A DNA stretch of 64,000 nt. It comes from Muraenolepis orangiensis (taxonomy: Eukaryota; Chordata; Actinopteri; Gadiformes; Muraenolepididae). Within the stretch, counting starts at the first letter, position 1. Every line of letters begins with the position of its first letter. The notes under the pieces were generated by a model. That model was not told the DNA's origin. It made no database searches and saw nothing but the letters and a program-made list of their open reading frames with translations. The translations under genes were made by a program, and so were the position numbers. Shown one piece after another: positions 23,801 to 36,582 of the stretch. The stretch spans positions 19,644,944-19,708,943 of the forward strand of contig CM051020.1 in NCBI GenBank assembly GCA_027704905.1. The letters are read 5' to 3'.

Positions 23801-26800
23801 CTCTGGTGAAACTGTAGGTGTACTACTCCATTGGTGCACTGTCCAAGTCAGTGTACGAGAAGATGTTCAACTGGATGGTTGTGAGAATCAATCAGTCTCT
23901 GGCTACCAAGCAACCTCGCCAGTACTTCATTGGTGTGCTGGACATTGCTGGGTTTGAGATCTTTGATGTAAATATTGACATGTTCTCTAACTAGATGTGT
24001 AATCTATACATTTAGCAAGTGTGTATACCGTTTTGTAACTGCTCTATTCTGTCCTCTCATCAAAGTTCAACACGTTTGAGCAGCTGTGCATCAACTTCAC
24101 TAATGAGAAGCTGCAACAGTTCTTCAACCACCACATGTTTGTCCTGGAGCAAGAGGAGTACAAGAAGGAAGGAATTGTTTGGGTTTTCATTGACTTTGGT
24201 ATGGACTTGGCAGCCTGCATTGAGCTCATTGAAAAGGTTGGTTCAGGTGTAATGACTATAAGCATATATATACTATATTTATTCAATTACATATTCAAAT
24301 GATCTCTTTGTGTTTTTTTAGCCCATGGGTATCATGTCAATCCTTGAAGAGGAGTGCATGTTCCCCAAAGCCAGTGATGCAACATTTAAAGCCAAGTTGT
24401 ATGACAATCACCTTGGAAAGACTCCCAACTTCCAGAAACCCAGGGTTATTAAGGGAAGACCAGAGGCACATTTCTCCCTGGTTCACTATGCTGGTATCGT
24501 TGACTACAATATTGGTAACTGGTTGGTGAAGAACAAGGATCCGCTCAATGAGACGGTGGTCGGACTCTACCAGAAGTCAAACCTCAAGTTGCTGGCTCTG
24601 CTTTTTGCTGGCTACTCTGGTTCAGACGCAGGTATGTGCTCTTTTCTGATATTAATATACACCAGTTGTGGCACATGCTGTAGAATGTAGGAAGGTTGTT
24701 TGTGTATTCTTCAGATACTGGAGGAGGAGGGAAGAAGAAGAAGGGCTCATCCTTCCAGACGGTATCTGCATTGCATCGGGTAATTTGACTTTAACACCAG
24801 GGCAATAATAATACTAAACATAATAATGGTACGAAAAAGTCACAGTTCGGGATATGTACCTCGGGTTTAAAGTCATGGTTTGATGCGATTTCGGCAAGTT
24901 ATAAACATGTAAACAGTGGCTAATTGTTCATGATTTCCTGAACAAAGGACAGATCTGCTGGCACTCAAAATGCTGACAAAACTACAGCTTGTGCTTGTTT
25001 ATAAAGGGCTGGAGTGACTTGCTGGAATACGGGCAATAGGGAACGTTGTCATATATATGTTTTACTCATATCTAGCATTAGAATCGCGTTAGCACTAGTG
25101 ATCTTTACCATGGTTATTATATACTTCTAATACTTGGTTTGTTATTCCCATAGTAATAACGGAACAGAGTCGGGGTTAAAGCTATAACTCAGACAATGAT
25201 ACGTTAATTTATAATAATTATCATAATTATAATGATTAAGGACATGCATTTCCTAAAAGCTCTATTTTCCTCCCCTTAGGAGAATCTGAACAAGCTGATG
25301 ACCAACTTGAAGTCGACACACCCTCACTTTGTGCGCTGCCTCATCCCCAATGAGACCAAGACCCCTGGGGCCATGGAGAACCCTCTGGTGATGCACCAGC
25401 TACGCTGTAACGGTGTGCTGGAAGGCATCAGGATCTGTAGGAAGGGCTTCCCCAACAGGGTCCAGTACGGTGACTTCAAACAAAGGTAAATACAGAAAAA
25501 AGTGAAGGGACAGGTAAAGATGTGGCAACTAGTTACCATTCTAACTCGTAGATTTGTTTGTTTCTTTGCAACATCTGATGATTTCAGATACCGTATTCTA
25601 AATCCCAATGCCATCCCAGAGGGACAGTTCATTGACAACAAGAAGGCGGCAGAAAAACTGCTGGGCTCCCTTGACATTGACCATGAACAGTACAGATTTG
25701 GACATACTAAGGTTCAGTCTGGGTGGAGTGTCAGAAAACAAAACCCTTGTATTTATTGTATACTATGTTCTGCTTCAACTGATGTCCTTCTAATTGCAGG
25801 TGTTCTTCAAAGCTGGTCTTTTGGGTGCCCTTGAGGAGATGAGAGACGACCGTCTTACCCTCATCATCACTGGGCTTCAAGCACGAGCACGTGGAATACT
25901 CGCTAGACTTGAGTTCCAGAAAATCGTTGAGCGCAGGTTAGAGTAACAATCATGTAGTTTGTATTATCATTTAATGGGAAAGGTTCTAAAAAATATTGAC
26001 ATGAAATGATTCACAGAGATGCCTTGCTGGTGATCCAGTGGAATATACGTGCCTTCATGGGTGTCAAGAATTGGCCCTGGATGAAGATGTACTTCAAGAT
26101 CAAGCCTCTGCTGAAATCAGCTGAGAATGAGAAGGAAATGGCCAACATGAAGGAAGAATTCCTCAAGCTAAAGGAAGCGTATGCTAAATCCGAGGCCCGC
26201 AAGAAGGAACTGGAAGAAAAAATGGTCTCGCTTCTCCAAGAGAAGAATGACCTGCAACTCCTAGTCCATACTGTAAGAAAGACAGAAGCAATGCTAAGCA
26301 AATTTTATATTCTGCCTCTTGTGGCTTCAGAAGTGGTGGTTGATACATAACTCTGCATACATTCTATCATGTAGGAGCAAGACAGTCTCTCAGATGCAGA
26401 GGAGCGCTGTGAGGGTCTGATCAAGAGCAAGATCCAGCTTGAGGCCAAATCCAAAGAGCTGACCGAGAGGCTGGAGGATGAAGAAGAGATGAATGCAGAG
26501 CTGACTGCTAAGAAGAGGAAGCTGGAAGATGAATGTTCAGAACTCAAGAAAGATATTGATGACCTGGAGCTCACTCTGGCTAAAGTAGAAAAGGAGAAGC
26601 ATGCCACTGAGAACAAGGTCTGGTATAGCTGAACTAATATAACATATACTAATATAATATACTGTATATATAAAATGACTGACTGAGAATATTCTTTAGG
26701 TGAAAAACCTCACTGAGGAGATGGCAGCATTGGACGAAATCATTGCCAAGCTGACCAAAGAGAAGAAGGCACTTCAGGAGGCACATCAGCAAACACTGGA

Positions 26801-29800
26801 CGACCTTCAGAGTGAGGAGGACAAAGTCAACACTCTGACCAAGGCCAAAGCCAAGCTGGAACAGCAGGTTGATGATGTGAGTCATCCATTCACCTCTTCA
26901 TACTGACTCATTCATCTAAGGAGGTATCTGAGGCTGCAATCTGATCAAATGATAATCTGTTAATGTCATCTAAAAATGATTCCTTCAGCTTGAAGGATCC
27001 CTAGAGCAAGAGAAGAAGATAAGAATGGACCTTGAGAGAGCCAAGAGAAAGCTGGAAGGAGATCTAAAGCTGGCCCTGGAGAGTTTGATGGATCTTGAAA
27101 ATGACAAGCAACAAATGGAAGAGAGGCTCAAAAAGTAAGAAAAAGTGTTGAATACTACATCTACTACTCCCAAATTATAGAAAGATGATAATATCATACC
27201 TACATGTCAATTACAGGAAGGACTTTGAGGTTAGCCAACTCAACAGCAAGATTGAGGATGAACAAGCAATGAGTGCTCAGCTCCAGAAGAAACTGAAGGA
27301 GCTTCAGGTAATCCACCTCTGCAAAAACAAGCCGAAGATGTATTTAAACTTATTTAAAGGTGTGCAAATGTAAATAAAACAAATTATTTGCAGGCCCGCA
27401 TTGAAGAGCTGGAGGAAGAGCTGGAGGCTGAGAGAGCTGCCCGAGCCAAGGTGGAGAAACAAAGGGCGGACTTGTCCAGAGAGCTGGAGGAGATCAGTGA
27501 GAGGCTGGAGGAGGCTGGTGGGGCCACCAGCGCCCAGATTGAGATGAACAAGAAGAGGGAGGCAGAGTACCAGAAAATGCGCAGGGACCTTGAAGAGGCC
27601 ACTCTGCAACATGAAGCTACAGCTGCTACTATGAGGAAGAAGAATGCAGACAGCGTGTCTGATTTGGGAGAGCAGATTGACAACCTGCAGAGAGTCAAGC
27701 AGAAGCTGGAGAAGGAGAAGAGTGAACTTAGACTAGAACTGGATGATGTTTGCTCCAACATGGAGCAGGTCGCCAAATCCAAAGTGAGTGGAATTGCTTT
27801 ATGCAGATTGAAAACAACAACTTTTTTTTATTCCTACAGTATGTCTATTTAAACACTATTGTTATGGCAATTGTTTTCAGGGAAACTTGGAAAAGATGTG
27901 TCGCACTTTGGAGGACCAAATGAGTGAATACAGGACAAAATCTGAGGAAGGACAACGTACCATCAATGATTTCAGTATGCAGAAAGCAAAGCTTCAAACT
28001 GAAAATGGTATGATCATATGGACCTTGGAATAAAGCTGTGCAATTATACCTAACAATGCACATCAGATATCACATCAGTCCTATATGATTAATAATTAAC
28101 ATACTTAAAATGTTAAAGATTCAAGAATTTACAGGTACAATGGAATGCCAACTCCCCATTCCTCCCGCAGTAAAGTGACATGATCTCAAAACGAAATACA
28201 TAATAAAATAACCAAACCATATCACAGAGGGACATATCCACTACAAAAATAGCTTGTCAGGAAAATGTCAAAAAGACCTCATCGCTGTTTTGTTTAATTT
28301 GTACTTCCTCAAAGTCTGAAATGCTGTAGCTTCATTCAGCTGCACTGCCACCGCCATTTGAATGTTCAGTGATTGGTCACCGCTTGGCCACAAAGCCTGG
28401 AGGGAAAATAGACTCCAACCATTTAATAAACTTAATGGAATAAAAGGAACTCCATAAACTGAAATTACGTGAGATTGCAATGAGTTTCATGTCCATCCTT
28501 TGATGTTTGGGAGACAACTCAACACTATACCGATAACGGAGTAAGGGATATTGTTAAATAAACATTTTATCGTCCACAGGTGAACTTTCCAGGCAGCTGG
28601 AGGAAAAGAGTTCTCTTGTCTCCCAGTTGACCAGAGGGAAGCAGTCATACACCCAGCAGGTTGAAGACCTTAAAAGACAACTGGAAGAGGAAGTCAAGGT
28701 ATGATTCAGATTCTTCATCTGATAAAAACAGATTTTGTATATGCACCATGTTTTAATCAGCTTGTATTACGACCCAGGCAAAGAATGCACTTGCCCATGC
28801 AGTGCAGTCTTCTAGACACGACTGTGACCTGCTGAGGGAGCAGTTTGAGGAGGAGCAAGAGGCCAAGGCTGAACTCCAACGCGGTATGTCCAAGGCCAAC
28901 ACTGAGGTGGCTCAGTGGAGAACCAAGTATGAAACTGATGCCATTCAGCGGACTGAGGAGCTGGAGGAAGCAAAGTAAGAATTTTGGAAACTATCGGCAA
29001 AACAATGTTGTACCATGATGTGCAATAAAAAGCCTGATATTTGGACCATTTGGATTAGATTAGAAGTGTATTTCTTACATCTCTATTGTAGACACTAAAA
29101 ACATAATGAAGCAGTACATATTTCAATATTTCACACTCATCACAGATATCACGCAAAATCCTTACAGAGCATGGTGGTTCCCCTTTAACTAAAGACACAT
29201 TTTTTGTCAGAATGAGATATTATAGAAACGTAAAGTTTACAGATTTACTTTAGAATTGTTCTTTGGCTCAAAGGAAAAAGCTTGCGCAGCGTCTGCAAGA
29301 TGCAGAGGAAGCTGTGGAAGCTGTCAACGCTAAATGCTCCTCTCTGGAGAAGACTAAACACAGGCTTCAGGGGGAGATTGAAGATCTCATGGTGGATGTG
29401 GAAAGATCCAATGCTGCTGCTGCAGCTCTGGACAAGAAGCAAAGAAACTTTGACAAGGTAACTGGAAATACAATGGGAACATATACAGTATACAGTATAT
29501 GTAAAGTTGATTATTTGTGGATGCATCATGCATCTAAAGTATTTGAATTATACCAGGTCCTGGCTGAGTGGAAGCAGAAGTATGAGGAGTCCCAGAGTGA
29601 GCTGGAGAGTTCCCAGAAGGAGGCCAGGTCACTTGGTACTGAGCTCTTCAAACTCAAGAACTCTTATGAAGAATCCCTGGACCATCTGGAGACCTTGAAG
29701 AGGGAGAACAAAAACCTCCAAGGTAGGCAGAGATCTCTTAACCAGAAAATAACTGAAAACATAGCAAAAACAAAAAGGTAAATTGTAAATGTAACTTTTG

Positions 29801-32034
29801 TAGAGGAAATTTCTGACCTGACTGAGCAACTTGGAGAGAGCGGTAAGAATATTCATGAGCTGGAGAAGATCCGTAAACAGCTGGAGCAGGAGAAGGCTGA
29901 GATACAAACTGCTCTTGAGGAAGCTGAGGTGAGCTTGATAAATAACATACATATACATTAAATATACATTCACACTGCATGTTCTAACTTAAGCATCCTA
30001 GTGCTTCTCTTCAATGCCTAGACCTAGCTACTGATAATATCAAAACAAACTTTGTAAAAAAAAAAGAAAAGATAATTGATCTCTTAGAATACCATTGGCT
30101 TCTAAATATAGAGCTTACATATGTTAAAAGTAATTGACAGATGTATTTTTCAGGGTTCCCTTGAGCACGAGGAGGGAAAAATCCTTCGGGCTCAGTTGGA
30201 GTTTAACCAGGTGAAGGCTGAAATAGAGCGCAAACTGGCTGAGAAGGATGAGGAGATGGAGCAGGCCAAACGCAACCAGCAGAGAGTGGTGGACACCCTG
30301 CAGAGCTCCCTGGAGTCTGAGACTCGCAGCAGGAATGAGGCGCTCAGAATCAAGAAGAAGATGGAGGGTGATCTGAATGAGATGGAGATCCAGCTCAGCC
30401 AGGCCAACAGGCAGGCATCTGAAGCTCAGAAGCAGCTCAAGGGTCTCCATGTTCACCTGAAGGTACAAAGGATCTAATATCGATATCGGGATTCAAATTT
30501 TGAATTACAAACTTTTGTATTATCTTCTTTTTATTCTATTATATTGTCTGTTTTTGTAGGACTCCCAGCTCCAACTAGATGATGCTCTTCGTGGTAATGA
30601 GGATCTGAAGGAGAACAACGCCTTGGTGGAGAGGCGCAACAATCTTCTGCAAGCTGAACTTGATGAGCTGAGATCTCTGGTGGAACAGACGGAGAGAGGT
30701 CGTAAACTGGCTGAGCAGGAACTGCTGGATGTCAGTGAGCGAGTCCAGCTGCTCCACTCTCAGGTAAATTGAATTCAAGATGGTAAACCAAAATCTCCTC
30801 ATCTAAAGACTAAATACTTCAAATCTGACTCTGATTATAGAACACCAGCCTGCTGAACCAGAAGAAGAAGCTGGAAGGAGATACAGCTCAGCTTCAGAAT
30901 GAAGTTGAGGAGGCTGTGCAGGAGTGTAGGAATGCTGAAGAGAAGGCCAAGAAGGCCATTACTGATGCTGCCATGATGGCAGAAGAGCTGAAGAAGGAGC
31001 AGGACACCAGTGCTCACATGGAGCGCATGAAGAAGAACATGGAGCAGACCATCAAGGACCTGCAGCACCGCCTGGATGAGGCTGAGCAGATCGCCATGAA
31101 GGGGGGCAAGAAGCAGGTCCAGAAACTGGAGGCCAGGGTGGGTGTCAGAAGACATTGTATTCCTACATTCAAAACAATGCTGGCACATTTGTAAATACAA
31201 ATCTGAATGTATTGATGCTTGGTTTTATATTTGTTTCAAAGCTGCGGGAGCTGGAAGCCGAAGTGGAACTTGAGCAAAGGAAGAGCAGCGACTCAATTAA
31301 AGGAGTTCGTAAATATGAGAGGCGCATCAAGGAACTTACCTATCAGGTGTGTCATGTTTTAATGTTAAACTAAAATATTTATAATGTATTACCTATCTGG
31401 TACATCATGTTGTAATGTTATCCTGAACTATTTATACAGTTATAATACCTATCAGGCAAGTCATGTTGTAATGTTATAATGAACTGTGTTTATAATGTTA
31501 TTATACCCATCGGGCCCCTTCTCAGGGTATAATGAACTGCTGTTATAGTTACACCATGAGTGCTCTCAATTGCTATTTTTATATATTTTTGATCCAGACT
31601 GAGGAAGATCGCAAGAATTTAGCTCGTCTCCAGGACCTGGTGGACAAACTCCAGATGAAGGTCAAATCCTACAAGAGAACCTCAGAGGAGGCTGTAAGTA
31701 GACATGTTTGAAGGCCATAATGTTTGTATTCTGGCCACATTCATTAGATATTAAAAACACACAATACAAATCACTTCAATGTTTTCCTAGGAGGAACAAT
31801 CGAACACCAACTTGGGTAAGTTCCGCAAGCTGCAACATGAGCTGGATGAAGCAGAGGAGAGGGCTGACATCGCTGAGTCCCAGGTCAACAAGATGAGAGC
31901 CAAGACTCGCGATACTGGCCCTAAGGTCCGTGCTATTTCATCCATACTCCAAGATTCATGATGTTGTGAAGATAAATGTTATTCAGATACTGATTGTCTG
32001 TATTTATGGTCTCCAGAAAGGACAAGATGAGTGA
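20805..32034 (+). CDS. Sarcomeric myosin heavy chain B, MYH6/MYH7 class (slow-type, smyhc-like)
   Basis: Tandem paralogue of gene A, 1934 aa, 37 coding exons: 20805-21005, 21121-21264, 21354-21510, 21599-21626, 21731-21839, 21983-22075, 22478-22541, 22675-22773, 23216-23319, 23400-23538, 23617-23735, 23818-23967, 24066-24236, 24322-24631, 24715-24779, 25280-25485, 25588-25711, 25800-25936, 26017-26272, 26375-26617, 26700-26876, 26989-27134, 27217-27307, 27394-27783, 27881-28007, 28580-28698, 28778-28974, 29274-29457, 29557-29722, 29804-29928, 30154-30462, 30560-30763, 30841-31137, 31242-31346, 31598-31693, 31791-31925, 32017-32034. All motor motifs seen in A are present (P-loop 178-185, SH2/SH1 cysteines 694/704). 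Differences from A: loop 1 is one residue longer (TGKKETSGSEKK); loop 2 is one shorter overall and glycine-rich (DTGGGGKKKKG); residue 130 in NPYK-LPVY is Ala instead of Trp; and the C-terminus ends DE rather than DEE. Many exons and introns are nearly identical to A, others diverged. It looks intact and functional; slow versus atrial assignment is not settled by sequence alone. Confidence 0.93.
31341..31515 (+). repeat. Decayed donor-containing tandem repeat, gene B
   Basis: This is the counterpart of the array in gene A. The authentic donor (tatcag then gtgtgt) is followed by copies near 31393 (tatctggtac), 31450 (tatcaggcaag) and 31508 (catcgggccc), spaced about 52-58 bp. All later copies here have lost a usable GT-consensus donor, in contrast to gene A. 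Confidence 0.6.
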
Positions 32035-32166
32035 GACCACAGTACGTTTCATCACAACTAATGGGAGTTCCTCTCTACACTCAATGCAGTGTGTGTGTGT
32101 GAAAGGGGACATGAGGCAGAACACAGAATGTGAATTCTGCTTCATGTGTCTTTCCACTATATGCCA

Positions 32167-32172
32167 AATAAA
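32167..32172 (+). terminator. Polyadenylation signal, myosin gene B
   Basis: AATAAA lies 133 bp downstream of the TGA stop (32032-32034), the same spacing class as gene A. Confidence 0.7.
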
Positions 32173-32279
32173 ATGGAGCAGAATAAAAAAACTGTATATG
32201 TCCTGTCTTTTCATTTAATTGAATAGTTGTGTGTGTGCGTTTGTTTATCCGGATTCTGGGGACAGTTAAGTAGTTTACA

Positions 32280-33330
32280 TCAGGGGTGTGTCTATGGGTG
32301 GGCTGGGGTAGGCATTGCCCACCCAGAGATAAGCCTTGCCCACCCAGGGGAATCATCTGCCCATCCAATGAAAACTACGTTATCGCTATTTAAAAAACAT
32401 CACCATTTTCAGCGTTCATAGTTTTCTGCAATTTTGTCATTGGTCAGCAAATATGCACAAGTGTGTGTGTGCTTAGTCAGTGCTCCTTTCCATATCGCCA
32501 TTCGCCAAACCACGACACTTCTTTATACATGCGGTACAGAACCTGTTTGTTGCTAGCAGCTCTTCGCAATCAAATTTTTAATCAAATTACATTCATAGTC
32601 ATGTCGTTTTGAGTTTGCACGTTTTGCCAAATTTTCCAGCATGAATAGGTGGCTCGTTAAAAAACAAGCAACCTCACTCGTGTATGCTGCCTGTGGCGCC
32701 CAGCAGCACATCTACCAACACAGAGCAGAGCGTTACCGTTACTGCCCTGGAGTCGGCCCTGGCCCCGGGGACAGCAAATGTCCGTCCTCCACAAAACCCA
32801 GACACACCATCCTCTAGCATCCCCCAGCATCCTCCGCTCCTGACTTAAATATGGATAGCCCACACTCAGCCCATTTTAAGTAGTTATCCCAAGCGCCAAT
32901 TTGGACAAACAATGAGAAGCTTTAATGCAGGCTGGTACCAGTCTCGGCCATGGCTAGAGTATTCAGTCTCGCGTGATGCCTGCTTTTGCTTTGCCTGTCG
33001 CAAATTTGGTGTTTCCAATTCCGAATGAGAGGAGATATTCACTAAACGGGGATACACTAATTGGAAGAGAGCCCTAGAACGAGACGGTGGTTTTCTTAAA
33101 CATGCTTCTAGTATTCGTCACTTCAGAGCAATGTCTGCGTGGTAGGAATACCAGCGTCACTCAGAGACGGGTGAAAGTATCGTGAAGCTACTGGGTAGAA
33201 AAGACCAGATAGAAAAGAACATACACTATGTTAGAAGCATTGGGGAAGTCATTCAATTTCTCACTGTAAATGAGCTAGCCCTCCCCATCCCCCTGACTAT
33301 GCCCACCATAGTCAGGGGGATGGGGACGAG
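32280..33330 (+). pseudogene. hAT-type (ZMYM1/TTF zinc finger) transposase remnant
   Basis: The block begins at caggggtgtg, a terminus shared by many fish hAT elements. From about 32640 a frame starts MNRWLVKKQATSLVYAAC. From about 32920 conceptual translation gives FQAGWYQSRPWLEYSVSRDA, then CFCFACRKFGV, FTKRGYTNWKRALERDGGF and LKHASSIRHFRAMSAW. This order of Trp-Tyr, Pro-Trp-Leu-Glu-Tyr, paired Cys, and Trp/His residues matches the TTF-type zinc finger of ZMYM1-like hAT transposases. In-frame stops after NSE and after MSAW show it is dead. The catalytic core is missing; an unrelated LINE begins at about 33570. Confidence 0.7.
33282..33326. repeat. Perfect 20-bp inverted repeat (hairpin)
   Basis: The left arm 33282-33301 (tccccatccccctgactatg) is exactly reverse-complemented at 33307-33326, with a 5-nt loop cccac. 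It sits at the decayed end of the hAT remnant, just upstream of the LINE fragment. Confidence 0.9.
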
Positions 33331-33569
33331 GGAGGTCTTTTAATTAGGCTGTTTGATTACACTATTCAAAAATGCATCCCCGAAAATGCAAAATATACTT
33401 CAAATGTCATTCAAAACGAAAAATATCAGGGCCAAATATGACGAAGCTGACTCTCCTGGACTTTGCATTAAAAGTGATGGCACCAGGGATCGCTGCAACA
33501 TTGAGATTTGTCAATAATAATAAGATTTGTCCGCAATGCCATCCCAGAACAACATTTAATTGGCTTGAT

Positions 33570-34620
33570 TGAATTGGGACAGCTTAATGCTGAATATGTC
33601 AAAATCACAAACACTCTGTGAACTGTGGTGTCCCTCAAGGATCAGTCCTCGGCCCCACCCTTTTCACCATATACGGTACATGTCCCCCCTTGGTCGTGTC
33701 CTCAGCCAGCATGGAATATCGTTCCATTGCTATGCTGATGACACACAGCTCTACATCAGAACAAACCCAACCCCCTCCACACCTCTGCCATCATCCAACA
33801 TAACCACATGCCTGGAGGAGATAAAGGTGTGGATGAAGCACAACTTCCTTCAATTAAACAGCTCCAAGACTGAAGCCATTCTAGTTGGCACTCCACATCA
33901 GGTCCTTTCATCCTCCATCACCAGCATCACCTTCTCCGGTCAGAACATTTCACTCTCATCAACTGTCACCAATCTGGGTGTTAAAATGGATCCTCATCTG
34001 ACCTTTGAGGCCCACATCAAACAAACATGCAAGACCTCCTTCTACCACCTCAGAAATATCGCTAAACTCCGCCCCACAGATGACAGTCTGTCAGATGCTG
34101 AAAAGCTTGACCACGCCTTTGTCTCCTCCAGGCTAGACTACTGTAACGCACTTCTCATTGGGATTCCTAGCAAGAACATCCAGAAGCTGCGATACATCCA
34201 GAACAGCGCTGCTAGGATCCTGATGAGAGTGCGGAAGTATGAACACATCACGCCCATACTCAAATCACTGCACTGGCTCCCGGTCTCACTCAGGATTGAC
34301 TACAAAATCACCCTCTTCACCTATCAGTGCATTCATGGAAATGCTCCCTCATACATCAAAGAACTTCTCACCCCACAAACCTCCACGAGGAGCCTACGCT
34401 CTGAAAAGGCAAACCTCCTCCTTCCCCCCAGGACCAAACTGAAAACCATGGGAGACCGAGCCTTCTGCTCCGAGACTGTGGAACGCCCTCCCAAACCAGC
34501 TGAGGACACCACAGACTGTGGATGTTTTAAAAAAAGGCCTAAAAACACATCTGTTTTCCTCTCATAAAGCTGCGTTCAGACTTTTCCTTACTGGCTCAAT
34601 AAAGAAGAAAACACTTAATG
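33570..34620 (+). mobile_element. CR1/L2-superfamily LINE, 5'-truncated RT fragment
   Basis: Translation shows a non-LTR reverse transcriptase C-terminus: NCGVPQGSVLGPTLFTIY, then in another frame GISFHCYADDTQLYI (catalytic YADD), NFLQLNSSKTEAILVGTP, NLGVKMDPHLTFEAHIKQ, HAFVSSRLDYCNALLIG, IQNSAARIL and LHWLPVSLRIDYKI. One frameshift near 33680, with a short deletion between the FTIY and YADD segments, inactivates it. The remainder stays open to 34567. A short 3' region follows with an aataaag-like string at about 34600. Confidence 0.8.
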
Positions 34621-35584
34621 TCACATAACATCCATCCGATTTAAGTTGATATATTTTGACAGGTGAGTGCTAATGACAAGACATATGCCAGAGAAATTTG
34701 GTGATTATTGATCGCGGTTTTGTAACTCTTAGTTACGTTAAGTCTTTTCACGTTAAGCGATGCAAAGAAAGATCAAGTCAAAACTCTCAATCTAAATACA
34801 CAACAATACTTAACAAACTCAAGACAGCCATTAACTAATCATTCAACAAGTGTGTGGAAACAAAATGCAACAACCTGCTCAACGAGATGCAACACTGAGA
34901 CAAAACCAGCAAAGACTAATGAGTCTCACTCACCAATGATGTTCACTTAAAGACCAAATCCATTGTCCTGTCCTTCTGGATGGATCGATACCAGGTCATA
35001 AAGCTGATCGCTGCTTTTCAGATCCAAAATAAGTTGCCTTTCAATAGCTATGGAAGCTAATGCAGTGAGTCGGGATTGTCCTGTTCTGTTCCTCCATATG
35101 TTTTTATAATATTAAAATGTCCTTTCCACAGATGCAGTGGTGACGGGATCGTTAATTCTATTTGAAATGTCCATCTTTTCACTGAATGGTCGTCTTGAAA
35201 ATGGTACAAACAACAATTCCGCAACAACATCATCTTCACCTGTTGCCATTTCAACGTAAAAAACCTACGTAGAAAAAAACAACGTAGCACTACGCTTGAT
35301 CCTAGGTCTCGAGCCAGTATACCTTCTAGCGCACTATGGACTTGTGGGGAAATCTGAAAGAATACGCCTATTGGCTACAAATCACTATAAATGATTGGTT
35401 GATCAAATTGTCAATCCAAACGTACGCTCACCGCTTGCACACAGCAGCGTTGCGTCAACTTCTGTCAACGCGTGCCGGTAGGAGTGTCTGGCGCGCGGGG
35501 TTATGTCATGCTAGCTTAATATACTGTCTATGCTTGCTAGCTGTCCATTCAATGTTAAAACGAAGTACACTGGATATCAACTCT
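34621..35584. other. No gene recognised
   Basis: Mixed A/T-rich sequence between transposon fragments. It could include flanks of the hAT or Harbinger copies, but I see no TIRs or coding blocks I can support. Confidence 0.4.
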
Positions 35585-36150
35585 CTAAACGGTTGTTTTT
35601 TTACCAGTTTCACCCACTGTCTCTGCCACCTTCTTCCATGCCTGGTTCCTCTGGTTTGTATCCCGGTAGGTGTACATGGACTGGTCATACAAGACCGGGT
35701 GATTCCCTACCACAATGACGAGTTTTTCATCCATCACGTGTGCACACTGCGTGAATGACTCGCCCTCTGGCTCACCCAGAATATTTGCATACGACTGTGC
35801 CGTTGCTGTCGTTTGATTGGCTAGTGCTTCGACCGTCGACCCCGACGATCCGTCAAAGTTGAACATTTCTCAACTTTTGTCGCGAGCATCCCGAGCATCG
35901 CGACGGAACAATACCCACAATTCAGTTCGGCAAAGCGTCGAGTCACCCCGTTAAAGTGAATGGGAAGCGTCTGATTTGACGCTTCCAACGCTGCTGTGTG
36001 CGAGATGCGTTTGGGCCAAAGCATGCGGAGAATACTTTGGTTGAAGGATATTCTTCCGAGCAACCCAGAAAAACATCTGATTGGTTGCATTGTTTTTCCA
36101 ACACAAAACCACTCAAATGCGTAGTGCATGGACCGAGAAAGACAAACAAA
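35585..36150 (-). mobile_element. MADF-domain (PIF/Harbinger-type) element remnant
   Basis: On the minus strand 35866-35585 encodes about 93 residues including MDEKLVIVVGNHPVLYDQSM, then YTYRDTNQRNQAWKKVAETV. This fits the start of a MADF (Myb/SANT-like) DNA-binding domain, usually the second ORF of PIF/Harbinger transposons. The frame runs into a possible GTAAAA donor after GETG, as such ORFs often contain an intron. Upstream sequence near 35945-36010 (aagtgaatgggaagcgtc) resembles terminal sequence of fish Harbingers. No transposase ORF is present. Confidence 0.6.
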
Positions 36151-36582
36151 TCAACGTAACACTGTAATATAACAGATCAACAACACAGATACGATTCTCA
36201 TTTATTCATTTAATTTAAATTGTATTCAATTGTATTACATACAATTAATACAATTAATTCGATTTTTTGTTTTGTTTCATCTGAGAGTTCCAGGGTCTTC
36301 TCTGAATACCTTGAAGGCCCTGACGCTTCACCACTGGAAATAGCCACCTACTTAAATGGCTTTAGAACACATCCAACCCTTCCAATTTGAGCCGGCTTTG
36401 AAGATGAGTCTTTATCACAAGCAACTAGCGAGAGTAACAGTAACAAGAGAGAAAGCACAGTTGATGACGCTTAACTAAAGCGGATCAATCGTCCAGACCA
36501 TTAGCACAAAAGTGCACACACAAAATAGTATATTTTATATTTATATTCTATATATATATAGCACTGTTATACTGTTATACAG
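35870..36582. other. Intergenic, A/T-rich
   Basis: Apart from the possible Harbinger flank up to about 36150, the stretch holds no coding blocks or RNA genes that I can recognise. It ends where an RTE-like LINE fragment begins. Confidence 0.4.

Noticed and set aside
9863..24582. Assembly duplication as the explanation for identical myosin blocks
   Set aside because: Flanking introns, loops, promoters and 3' ends differ extensively, so these are two real genes; local collapse of single tracts cannot be excluded but does not explain the whole pattern.
7569..32034. Minus-strand open frames of 80-140 codons within myosin exons
   Set aside because: They are shadows of the coiled-coil coding exons (Ser/Leu-rich antisense of Glu/Lys-rich codons) and recur at the same place in both paralogues.
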